Of a DNA stretch of 64,000 nucleotides, positions 1 through 9,322 are shown piece after piece. The stretch comes from Pseudeuparius sepicola (taxonomy: Eukaryota; Arthropoda; Insecta; Coleoptera; Anthribidae). The position numbers and the translations under genes are program-made. Where the stretch lies: contig OY987298.1 in NCBI GenBank assembly GCA_963920635.1, positions 108,381,309-108,445,308 of the forward strand, written 5' to 3'. The notes beneath the pieces were generated by a model. The model saw nothing but the letters and a program-made list of their open reading frames with translations. It was not told the origin of the DNA and ran no database searches. Each line of letters starts with the position of its first letter. The stretch's first letter is position 1.

Positions 1-354
1 TTGAGGTGGAAGAGAGGCTTCTGTCCGGTAGATGGCGCAATGCGCACTTGTAATGCGGCTTCCCAAGACGAACTTTTGTTCGGCAGATGGCGCGCTTCGC
101 GGCTTGCCAAATCTGTTGATTTGACCTTGGTTGTTTGCGTTTTTTGTGCTGGTACGAATGAGTCATCGCCATCGATCGACGGCTGAAAGATATATTTTAG
201 ATTTTGTATTCCAGCGTTCGATTCGAGTCGCCCGGCCGCGGCCCCGCCCCCCTCTTTGCCTATGGAGGCGGTTTTTTTAAAGTAGCGAGTAACATTATTA
301 ATTGTTAATAACAAATTTCTCGAGTCTTTTTAAAATAATCTCTTTATAATGGAG
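1..354. other. left-edge stretch, no supported gene
   Basis: An open frame of 61 codons runs from the window edge, but it has no recognisable domain and may be chance. Two similar motifs in the same orientation, ending in AGATGGCGC at about 24-38 and 80-93, resemble the core of insect CTCF sites. The stretch from about 190 on is AT-rich apart from a short GC block near 230-255. Confidence 0.3.
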
Positions 355-397
355 TTATAACCACAGAAAATATACGCTATATTTTCTGTGGTTATAA
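355..397. repeat. perfect 20-bp palindrome with 3-nt loop
   Basis: The two 20-nt arms are exact reverse complements around the loop CGC. The arm contains the core CACAGAAAATATA. The same core, in a second palindrome with a different loop, occurs at 50960-50993. The right arm end (GTTATAA) also serves as the left flank of the short insert at 398-425, so the palindrome is older than that insert. Confidence 0.85.
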
Positions 398-425
398 CGT
401 TGATTGATTCCTTCCTCCATCGACG
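398..425. mobile_element. ultra-short inverted-repeat insert, copy A
   Basis: A 28-bp segment starts CGTTGATTGA and ends TCCATCGACG. The ends are imperfect inverted repeats (CGTTGAT against CGTCGAT). It is flanked by GTTATAA on both sides (391-397 and 426-432). The same ends recur at 2980, 6458, 6720 and 7226 with different short middles. The family is not one I recognise; calling it mobile is inferred from the direct repeats. Confidence 0.5.
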
Positions 426-499
426 GTTATAATATTCATATACAACAAGGTGACCAACTCCTGGCTGACGAAAACCGGGACAGTAGTTAGGTACCTAGC

Positions 500-1358
500 C
501 AGGGGCGGATGGGACCACCGGGACACTGGGCAAATGTCCGGTGGGCCGGTCATTCGAAGGGCCCCGGAGGGCCGCCGCAGGCTCGAAGGCTCATCGGCCA
601 TCGCATCTTAAATTTTAAGACAGTCTTAACTACTTGACAAAACAAAAGGCAATCATTGTTACAATAATTGTTGTAAGTAGGTAGTTAATTTAAGATAGGA
701 CGGTGCAACTAGCCTTAATTAATTATTTTTGTTCTATTATTTCTTTACGTGTTTTACGGCAATGTAGAAGGGGCACACCATTATTTTATTTTTATTGAAC
801 TCGAAATTTCGACTTTTAAAGTCGCAGTCCGACTTTGAAGTCGAAATGCCGATTTTGAACACAAAATTTTGACTTTGAACTTTGGCTTTGAAAGTTGGAA
901 GTTCATAAAGTCAAAACTTCGAGTTCAATGTCGGAATTTCGAGTTCAAAGTCGGATTTCGAATTTCAAAGTCGAAATTTCGAGTTAAAAGTGGGAATTTC
1001 GACTTTATAAAGTCGGAATTTTGACTTCAAAGTTGGCCTTCGACTTTAAAAGTCGGAATTTCGAATTCAATAAAAATAAAATAACGGTGTGGTCCTTCTG
1101 AATGTTTTGTTATTTTTATATCTTTATATTTAGAGAAAAAAGTTTTATTTGTTTTACGAGAGTTATGATTTTATTTATGTTTTCATAAAACATGTATATT
1201 TTGTTTTATTAAAAAAATACATTATCTACATTGTTTGTTTTTTTAATTGTTATTATGATAATAATTAAGAAAAGAAAAATCTAAAGCCAAATGAGATGTT
1301 TAGGGGCCGCTTGGGAGACAAATGCCCGGGCTGGTTAGGTAAAGTCCATCCGCCCCTG
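500..1358. mobile_element. non-autonomous hAT-type element 1
   Basis: Terminal inverted repeats CAGGGGCGGATGG and CCATCCGCCCCTG lie inside a perfect 8-bp target duplication TACCTAGC (492-499 and 1359-1366), as expected of hAT transposons. The first 50 bp and the last part resemble the larger element at 58631-60989, which still carries transposase remnants, so this 859-bp copy is probably a deleted relative. No coding capacity remains. A separate foldback (765-1100) is nested inside. Confidence 0.88.
765..1100. repeat. foldback with GTCGAAATTTCGAC-rich core, nested in hAT 1
   Basis: The ends (T/C)AGAAGG followed by a CACACC motif and a shared TTATTTTATTTTTATTGAA stretch are inverted repeats. 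A 4-bp AATG lies on both sides (761-764, 1101-1104). The centre is a degenerate array of units built from TCGAAATT and GACTTTAAAGTC, which are themselves inverted with respect to each other, so the whole can fold on many scales. Confidence 0.7.
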
Positions 1359-4300
1359 TACCTAGCTATTTTTTACCTATAATATGCAACTGTCAAGTTT
1401 TGTAGTTTAATCAACTTATGATTTTGTTAGAATTATTGATCTAGTTCATGCTATTAACCAATAAATACCACCCAAGGGAAACAAAAAAGAATTTGTGATC
1501 AAGTAATATAACAAAAATAAAATTTAACTCAAAGCCACAGGTACATAAATTAAAAAAAAAAACAAATACTGGCTGTTTACAATATACAGGGTGGCCCAGG
1601 ATAAGTGAGCCAATATGTGTAAAAGAAAAAAAAATTCGCGTTTAAATTTGATTGTTTGTGGTTCTGATTTGCTTGACTTATGACTGGAAACTAATTTTTA
1701 GCATATTTTCGTTTTTGAAAAATCAAGATGGCGTCGACAGCGACCATTTATTTATTTTCATTGTAGGTGAAGTGCCTTTTCCTTTAAAGATAACAAAAAA
1801 ATTCATTAAGAAAAGTTGTGCCCAATTAAAATTACTCCAGGGTACCAAATTTTGGAAAGATCGGCCTACTTTGTTTTCCCACTTTTTTTTCTAAGGCGCT
1901 AAAGAAAAAATGAAAAAATTAAGTAGGCTGATTGTCTCAAAATTTGGTACACGGCAATAAGTTTTAATTCTAAACAACTTTTTCTCATAAAATTTTTCGA
2001 TACCTTGTATTTAGAAGCCACTTCTAGCCCATCTTTCCAAAATTTGGTACCAGGTGGTAACTTTTAATTGGGTTTTAACAAATTACATAGGGTCTTCGGC
2101 TCTCTTGAGGGCATGAACATTTTTGTCGATTTGAAGTTTTTTCAGCACAGCGCGAAAAATTGGGCATGGAGGCCCATTTCTTTTTTAACGTCACCTGGCT
2201 GGCCAAAATTGCCATATTTTATTTTCTTATCTATTTTCTGTGCGGCCTAAAATAACCGAGAAAATCGCTTAATAAGAAATAAACAAAAAATGCATAGCCT
2301 CAAGAGAGCCGAACACCCTGTGTAATTTTCTGAAACTATCTGAGTACCCAGTTGCATAAAGCTTCTTAGTGCCATCAATTTTCAATATGATAGTTTTCCT
2401 CTATCTCTTAAAATAAATATGCTAGGGCTATTAAATTGTTTTGCTCAATTTGAGGTATTTTTTATATTGCGCGTCAAGTTGGCTATATGGCTGCCGATTT
2501 CTTTTGCAGCACCACTTAGCTGTCCAAAATTGCCACATTTTTGTTTCTTCACGATTTTTTATTGTAGGGCGCAAAATAAGTGAGAAAATCGCGGTGGTAT
2601 AGTTCTAAAATAATCATCCTGTATATAAAAAATAAGTTGATCAGTTATATAAAATTTATAAAAAATATTACAAAAAGTAAAGTATGAAACAAACATTTAA
2701 AAAAACTATAAGTTTTAAGTACAGGGTGGACCAACGTTTGGCGCCCTGCCGGAGGGGTCTCCCATGGGGGCCCTGGTTATGATGTATGTAGGATATGATG
2801 TATTCATATCTAAATAGATGTAAATTCTTTGCCTTGACTGTCACCAAATCCAAAGGTAACTCAATTTAGAAAGAGAAAAATATTTCTAAAATTTTAGTTG
2901 AAATGTGCATACGGGCAAATTTTTGAAGTCGGTTTTAATTTTTTCGTTAAAGTTTTGTTATATTATTTATGCTGTAAACCGTTGATTGAATCTTCCATCG
3001 ACGTCTAAACCAAATTTTCTGTATGAATGACAACTATATAAATTTAGCTAGACATAATATTTTTTATACTTAGGTATGTCAGTGTTAATACTTATGCTTA
3101 TGAAATATTGTGTATAATAAACGATATCGATCGACGATAATCGAATAACAAAACATGAAGATAATATTATAAGTATATTCCGTTGTTTGAGAACCGACGA
3201 TATAAACTTTGATTATATACCTATTATAAACAAGGATTAAAGGTATCAAAGCGTTGATGTAGAACTTTGGAGAACAGATACGTCATTATTCCCTTCCTCC
3301 ATCGGCTGCGAATATGAAAAAATACTAAGAGATACTTTTTGTTAAACATTTTTCTGAAGTAATAAATTCTAATAACACCCTGTATCTCCGCAACTGTGAG
3401 CCTCAGAAGCTTCATTTCAACCTTAAGTTTGACGGCTCATCCGATCATGTGACACGCCAAGTTTGAAGAAACTATCTCGTATAATTCTAGAGATACTAAA
3501 AAATACGTGTATTTTTCTCTAAACTTCTATGCTCTGTATAAAAAAAAAACTAAGGCCCGAAAAGAAAAAAATATATGAAGAAGTGCCCTTATTTTGACTC
3601 CAAGAATACGTGGTTTCATTTTTGACCATCAGTTCAGTTACACCCTGTATACAGTGTCTTAAGACTATTTTACGGTATAACTTTCCAATACCGCCCTGTT
3701 TTCGAGATAATAATAATAATGACAGAAAGTTGGACACAAATGGGAATTTTCTTTATTTGAAGTTTCTCAAAACAAATTATTCTTGATAAAAGTTAGTGCT
3801 TGTGCTTAAACTCAAAATCGACCTGTAAAAATTTTAAAATTTCTATTCGTATACAGGGAAGGTTGAAAAATATGAAAATTCCTCAAGAGTCTTATTTTTA
3901 GAACTACAGCAGTATAGCACTAAGAAAAGTTGTTTGGAATCCCAAGAAAATGTCAAATATGAATTCACAGCCACCTATCCAAAAGAAGAAGAAAAATCAC
4001 ACTTTCGCATTTTTTATTCACTGTATAATAGATAATATTAATATTAGCTATGCATTTTGAGGCACATCTTCAAGCATGACAGTACGATACCAACGATTTT
4101 TATTTACGTTCAACTAGCATCTTAAAAACACATAATAACTGAAACTTCTGCAAAGTTTGTCGTTTTTTTGTGTACAGGTAAAATACTACTACAATTTCAA
4201 ACATAACTTAGCAACTAATTTGTGGAACACAAAAATATTTTAATAGAGCAATAATTTAAGTTATTTAATAAATGACAATTCAACAATAAAAATATCACAA

Positions 4301-4417
4301 CAAAAAAATTATTACGAGAATAAACATTTCAGTGACTACCCTACATGTGACCCTTCCTTCGCTTCCTTTCGCCTTCAACCAGCGACTATCCCACTAGGCA
4401 ATATAACAAATTTTTGA
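1359..4417. other. intergenic repeat debris
   Basis: No gene is seen. An inverted repeat of about 100-bp arms (1795-1890 against 1895-2010) includes CAAATTTTGG-type blocks. Isolated terminal-like motifs TACAGGGTGG (1588 and near 2722) and CACCCTGTAT (near 3373 and 3641) belong to the foldback class found across the window. The short insert copy B is at 2980-3003. Confidence 0.5.
2980..3003. mobile_element. ultra-short inverted-repeat insert, copy B
   Basis: A 24-bp segment starts CGTTGATTGA and ends TCCATCGACG. Flanks are TGTAAAC (2973-2979) and TCTAAAC (3004-3010), a 6 of 7 match, consistent with an aged target duplication. The middle is only about four bases. Confidence 0.45.
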
Positions 4418-4794
4418 GGTAATTATGGAACGTAGTATATGCACCGCCCAATTTTCATGAAAATTTGGCTACCCACCTATTTTCGAGGTCCCTGACCAAG
4501 AATCTAACCTCAGTTTTTTGAGGCCGGACGTAGTTTCCGAGAAAATGAATTTTCAAATTTCCTTTTGACACCCGACACCCCATTTTTCACGGCGACATTT
4601 GTGGTTATAATCCAGATAAATTTTACCGTGAAAAAGTGGGGCGTCAAAAGGAAATTTGAAAATTCATTTTCTCGGAAACTATGTCTGACCTCAAAACACT
4701 GAGGTCAGATTCGTGTTCAGGGACCTCGAAAATAGGGGGGTAGCCAAAATTTCAAGAAAATCGGGCGGTGCATACACTATGCTCCATAATTACC
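4418..4794. mobile_element. foldback element of about 377 bp
   Basis: Left and right arms of about 170 bp are inverted copies starting GGTAATTATGG and running through blocks such as TATTTTCGAGGTCCCTGA and TTTTCTCGGAAACTA. The segment TAGCCAAAATTTCAAGAAAA near the right end also occurs inside the elements at 5692-6367 and 7429-7913, so the families share sequence. No open frame. Confidence 0.8.
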
Positions 4795-5091
4795 ATTTTT
4801 GAATACGCTTCTTCAATGTTTGAATACGATTTTGCAGACTTCTAAGCTTCACAACTCACAACGCTTTCGGCTACGGCTTTTTCAACCTGTCCAAGTTCAA
4901 TTTTTTGTTTTTTTTTTATTGGGGACCTTCCCTACGACTCGTGCTCGATTTGGACAAATAACTTGGGCAACCTGGTAACTTACAAGGTATTGCACCTAAA
5001 AAGTAAGTATATTTTGTAAAAATATAATGAAATTAACTAGCCATGAAAATTTAAAACCTTTAGCTAAACGTGGAATTTTTAAAGGTGCACG

Positions 5092-6418
5092 CAGGGTTGC
5101 CACCTTTTCAATTTTAAAATACGGGACGTGACGGGCGTTCGGGGGGGGGGGGGGGGGGGAGGGGGCTACAAAATGTTTTACTGAAAACGGCCAATGAAAA
5201 GGAATAAAAGAAAACCACTATTTTTTGTTTTTGTTTTTTCTTGAAGATAACACAAAAACAAAACAAATTATGAAACTAAACTAAATAGATTCTTTAAAAA
5301 TAAAAAAAAAAACAGAACATTTTTGTTTTTTTTCTTGAAGGGATAAACTTCCAAAAACAAATTATCATGGCTGGCTAATCACGACTAACCAAAAATAAAT
5401 AAATCCTTTAAAAATAAAAAGAAATCACAGAACATTTTTTGTGATATATCGCATAACACACAAGAAATTGACATTTACGAAAATTGTAGTGTGGCGCCAA
5501 TGAAGGCATGAAGGACTATAATTTAGTAAATTTTGTGTTCACATGTGAGTCGCGGCTTGGACTCTAGATGGTGGTGATTGTGTGAATGCCGTTCGCATGT
5601 AACATTTTTAATTTTTCACCTTAAATTTTGAAAATACGGGATTTATAGCGTCCCGTATGAATGTTTGCCGGGACACGGGACATTTTACTTAAGGAAGTGG
5701 CTATTTATACGTCCGACGGATACAAACGTCAGTATACGTCTTGCGCTCTCATTGGTCGATTGAGTCACGTGACACATAACCTTACTTCTACCGTTCGATG
5801 GATTATGAATCGGCTTGTTTACTAAGTCGATTGGATGACGTCCGAGATTATTCAGACCTTATCTTGTCTCATTTTGTATTGCGTATGCCCTACTTTTTCT
5901 GCGATGGGCGCTGCGGAATGAATAATGAAGTGGTTATTTTATTATTTACAATGATGTAATCCACCCGACATTCGGCACCGCGCCGAATGTCGGCGGGTAG
6001 CCACAATTTCAAGAAAATCGGGGGTGGGTTACAACGCCGAACATCGCATCGGGCGAAAATACGGGGTACCTACCTAGCCAAAATTTCAAGAAAATCGGGG
6101 GTGGGTTACACCATTGGAAATTATTACCACTTCTTTTTTCATACGGCAGTGTCTATCCCCCAAAAAGGAGCAGTGCATACGCTCCTTATTGCAAAGATGC
6201 TTGAGAAAAATGCACTTCCGACGTATCTAAATATTAGTTTACTTCGGCTTCGGACGTGTACGGAGTTAAATGCACGTCCAAAGAAGTCATGTGACTCAGC
6301 CCGCCAATGAGAGCGCAAGACGTATACTGACGTTTGTATCCGTCGGACGTATAAATAGCCACTTCCTTTACTTAAATACAGGACTGTCCCTTGAAATACG
6401 GGACGGGTGGCAACCCTG
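5092..6418. mobile_element. non-autonomous hAT-type element 2
   Basis: The terminal inverted repeat CAGGGTTGCCACC is typical of hAT ends. It is flanked by a perfect 8-bp duplication GGTGCACG (5084-5091 and 6419-6426). Without the nested element (5692-6367) it would be about 650 bp. It contains a G homopolymer (about 5142-5159) and a GGGACGTGACGGG block near each end. No transposase is visible. Confidence 0.88.
5692..6367. mobile_element. TIR element nested in hAT 2 (AGGAAGTGGC family)
   Basis: Ends AGGAAGTGGCTATTTATACG and its reverse complement form terminal inverted repeats of about 75 bp, continuing through GTCCGACGGATACAAACGTC. Flanking TTACTTA repeats (5685-5691 and 6368-6374, 7-8 bp) indicate insertion. 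Each end carries a TATAAATA sequence reading outward. A 107-codon frame inside is not conserved in form and I do not call it a gene. A truncated relative is at 7429-7913. Confidence 0.8.
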
Positions 6419-6457
6419 GGTGCACGTAAAGTTTCACCAGTCGATTCTACAACACAC

Positions 6458-6479
6458 CGTTGATTGAGGACCATCGACG
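6458..6479. mobile_element. ultra-short inverted-repeat insert, copy C
   Basis: A 22-bp segment starts CGTTGATTGA and ends CCATCGACG, with perfect 7-bp flanks AACACAC (6451-6457 and 6480-6486). This is the shortest copy, almost only the two ends, 32 bp outside the hAT 2 target duplication. Confidence 0.55.
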
Positions 6480-6719
6480 AACACACGTAGTCTCCCTTTC
6501 AATGTCTTGTGTTAAAAGTGTTGTTCACAGACCTACAATAACCCAAAGCTTTATGAAAAATATATAAAAATGTAACATGTAACTTACCTTAGAATGTTTC
6601 TTGACTACAAAGTCAGCCCTTTTTATGGCCTGCACCCATTTTGCGCTCAAAACCGGATCCTTAGGAAAGGCAAAAACGGACACTTTTGGCTTTGGCTCGG
6701 TTAGGTTAGGCAATTTGGG

Positions 6720-6747
6720 CGTCGATTAATTCGTTCCTTCATCGACG
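6720..6747. mobile_element. ultra-short inverted-repeat insert, copy D
   Basis: A 28-bp segment starts CGTCGATTAA and ends TTCATCGACG, with perfect 8-bp flanks AATTTGGG (6712-6719 and 6748-6755). Both ends here read CGTCGAT, so the terminal 7 bp are an exact inverted repeat. Confidence 0.55.
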
Positions 6748-6824
6748 AATTTGGGACACAACACTTCTCGGGCATGGCTGAGAAAACACAAGAAAACACC
6801 CATTTTGATATTATACATACAATG

Positions 6825-6851
6825 AGAGACTTGCCTTGATGGCAAGTCTCT
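6825..6851. repeat. hairpin, 11-bp stem
   Basis: AGAGACTTGCC and GGCAAGTCTCT form a perfect stem around a 5-nt loop. No other function is evident. Confidence 0.7.
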
Positions 6852-7225
6852 GTATACAACAAAACATACTTTCACTTCCTAACCTCCGTATTTAGGTATC
6901 CTTTATCTGATGGCTCAAACATGAAATGTTTTTGATAGGCACACACTAATTATCGGACTAGAACACCACTGGTCCTCTGCACACTACTGTATCCACCAAA
7001 TACACGTAATAACAATCACAGATTACCCAGTAACGATAATATAAGTGGAAATAAAAATAAGTAAACGAGGAAAACGAGGAACAGATACAGATCAAAAACA
7101 AAAACAGCTGGACGTCGTCGCGTCGGACGACAGTAGTTGTATGGCCTTGTCCATAGGTGGCGGTGCGCTGACCGCGTAGTTTTCTGCGCTCTTCCGTCGT
7201 CGATGGAGTGACCTTTTGCCCGAAC

Positions 7226-7257
7226 CGTTGATTGAAGATTTCTTTCTCCATCGACCG
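7226..7257. mobile_element. ultra-short inverted-repeat insert, copy E
   Basis: A segment starts CGTTGATTGA and ends TCCATCGACCG. Flanking repeats are weak (CCGAAC against CTCGAAT), so this may be an old or rearranged copy. A reversed half-end TTCAATCAACG sits at 7418-7428, directly at the breakpoint of the truncated element that follows, and a reversed CGTCGATGGA lies near 7200. Confidence 0.35.
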
Positions 7258-7428
7258 ACTCGAATGGTGGTTTCGAAATTTGGCGCCACCGTACGGACGC
7301 GTGTCGGTGAAATGTAAGAGAACGAGACAGAAACATTTAGTAACAAGTGGGAATGTGACAGACAGACCATAAGGATCATATTCGCATGCTACCCTAAGGG
7401 AGGATATCTTCCCCTTCTTCAATCAACG

Positions 7429-7913
7429 CTTCTACCGTCCGATGGATTATGAATCGGCTTGTTTACTAAGTCGATTGGATGATGTCCGAGATTATTCAGA
7501 CCTATCTTGTCTCATTTTATATTGCGAATGTCGGGGGGTATTATAGCCAAAATTTCAAGAAAATCCGGGGTGGGTTGCAACGCCGAACGTCGCATCGGGC
7601 GAAAATAAAGGGTACCTACCTAGCCAAAATTTCAAGAAAATCGGGGGTGGGTTACATCATTGGAAATTATTATCACTTCTTTTTTCATACGGCAGCGTCT
7701 ATCCCCCAAAAAGGAGCAGTGCATACGCTCCTTATTGCAAAGATGCTTGAGAAAAATGCACTTCCGACGTATCTAAATATTAGTTTACTTCAGCTTCGGA
7801 CGTGTACAGAGTTAAATGCACGTCCAAAGAAGTCACGTGACTCAGCCCGCCAATGAGAGCGCAAGACGTATACTGACGTTTGTATCCGTCGGACGTATAA
7901 ATAGCCACTTCCT
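7429..7913 (+). mobile_element. truncated second copy of the AGGAAGTGGC element
   Basis: It matches the 5692-6367 element from CTTCTACCG onward, including the interior TAGCCAAAATTTCAAGAAAA blocks and the right end with GTCGGACGTATAAATAGCC and CCACTTCCT. The left terminal repeat is missing. The 125-codon frame inside parallels the 107-codon frame of the other copy because the two copies are homologous, not because it is a proven gene. Confidence 0.75.
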
Positions 7914-8331
7914 ACTTTTTCTTCTTATATTTACGTCTAATATTTAACATTAACTTTTCTTAATCAAGAGGCACATGATAGCATACACTTTTCTTTTATT
8001 CGGCGTCATTTTGTAACTACTACTGTCAACACGGTTTTGCAAATATTGTGAAACACCACATAACAGTTCTGCTATAGCAGTATATTTAAGCCTCCCCCAC
8101 CGAACAGTTGAACTGTGATTGCAGTTGACTGCTATGTGAAACCGCCGCTTAACGCATACATTATGAAGGTACGGCTGTCGACGATTTCGTCATCTACTTG
8201 TTTCTTCTCTGCTTTAGAGCGGGCGCGTATGCTGTTGTCTCTGTCTCACTTGCAATGCATTTATCCTTGTGGATTGCCTTAATAACCCGTGAGGTCAATT
8301 TAAAGTACGGCCAGGTGGCTGCGGATAGGAA
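7914..8331. other. unique-looking stretch before the BEL element
   Basis: A TATATTTAAG sequence near 8085 followed by ACAGTTG would fit a core promoter, and a 39-codon frame starts at 8163, but nothing identifies a gene. The last five bases, AGGAA (8327-8331), are the left half of the target duplication of the BEL insertion. Confidence 0.3.
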
Positions 8332-8807
8332 TGTTACGTCCCCATAGTTTTGTGTTGTCTAATTTACGTTAATTTAATTTCAGTCATTATTGTTATTGCT
8401 TATCTTGATTATTTTGCGCACCCCGCACCACACGTGCATTACCTTACCCCGCACCTCTCCCAAAATTTCCTATGCCGCGTGTGGCAGTGCAGTTCTTGAC
8501 TCTCTTGTAAATCGTACGCACGCAGATTTTGATTTCGCGACTTCGCGACGTGATTATTCCGCATCAACGGCAGATTACGGGTCCATTGTACTACAAGGAT
8601 CAAAGAAGCCATCTACAGGTAAATCTCTGGCCATAGTGAAGAAGAAATCCACGAAAGATCGCAGATTCAAAGGTCAGACGTTTTTTCCTTCCCGCATTCC
8701 TCAATTTCATTTATTTGAAACTTAATATTAGAATACAGTCCATTTTTCTCTCTCCAACTGAGACCCAATTTATTACATTTATTTGGTTATCTATCACGCA
8801 CGCAACA
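8332..8807 (+). repeat. 5' LTR of BEL/Pao element
   Basis: Begins TGTTACGTCCCC and ends CACGCACGCAACA. The three differences from the 3' copy are single substitutions. A 111-codon open frame inside occurs in both LTRs and is a by-product of their identity. Confidence 0.95.
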
Positions 8808-8812
8808 TATTA

Positions 8813-8830
8813 TGGTTCTTCGAACCCGGA
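8813..8830 (+). promoter_or_regulatory. candidate primer-binding site
   Basis: TGGTTCTTCGAACCCGGA starts 5 nt after the 5' LTR. It begins with TGG, complementary to a tRNA 3' CCA end. I could not assign the tRNA, and the internal TTCGAA makes the match atypical. Confidence 0.45.
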
Positions 8831-9322
8831 TTTTCTAATATTGGGTAAATCAGTTATTCTAATTTCAATTTTCACCTATTTTACATCTATCATTATCATT
8901 TTCTATCTTTCAATAGGTAATTACCTGCATATTTAGGCCAATTTAGGGAGCAAGTAGATTGCATAAAAAATAATCCATCCGTTAAAAATTATTTTCGATT
9001 TTAAATTCAAACGTTTTTTGCTTCAAAGTCGGTGGAAATCCGAACAAAACAGGGACATACGTTCCGCCCGCTGCAGAGCGTGGAACCGAAGGCGCGAGAG
9101 GTAAAGACGCACGTCGTAGCTAATCGCGGAACACCACTCTCGCACGGCCGGTGGTTCGACGAAGACGGCGATAGGCGCAGGTGAGGTGCAGGGTGGCTCG
9201 AAGTGACCACGGAGATTGATACGCGAAAAAATTGATTTGACCACAAATTATTATATTATCTCCTGCCTTATTTCCTTTCAGACTTTCGCCTATATTTGTA
9301 TAACGCATTAACTTTATAAATT

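Noticed and set aside
3254..3306. Longer copy of the short insert (CGTTGATGTAG to CCTCCATCGGC)
   Set aside because: The ends are only partly matching and no flanking direct repeat is present.
5987..6310. 107-codon frame, similar to 7479-7856
   Set aside because: The similarity comes from two copies of one transposable element; no domain and different starts.
6958..7422. 154-codon minus-strand frame with two overlapping frames
   Set aside because: No domain; three frames are open at once over the same DNA and it contains the short insert copy E and low-complexity residues.
8390..8725. 111-codon frame, repeated at 14551-14886
   Set aside because: Both lie within the BEL LTRs and are the same non-coding sequence twice.
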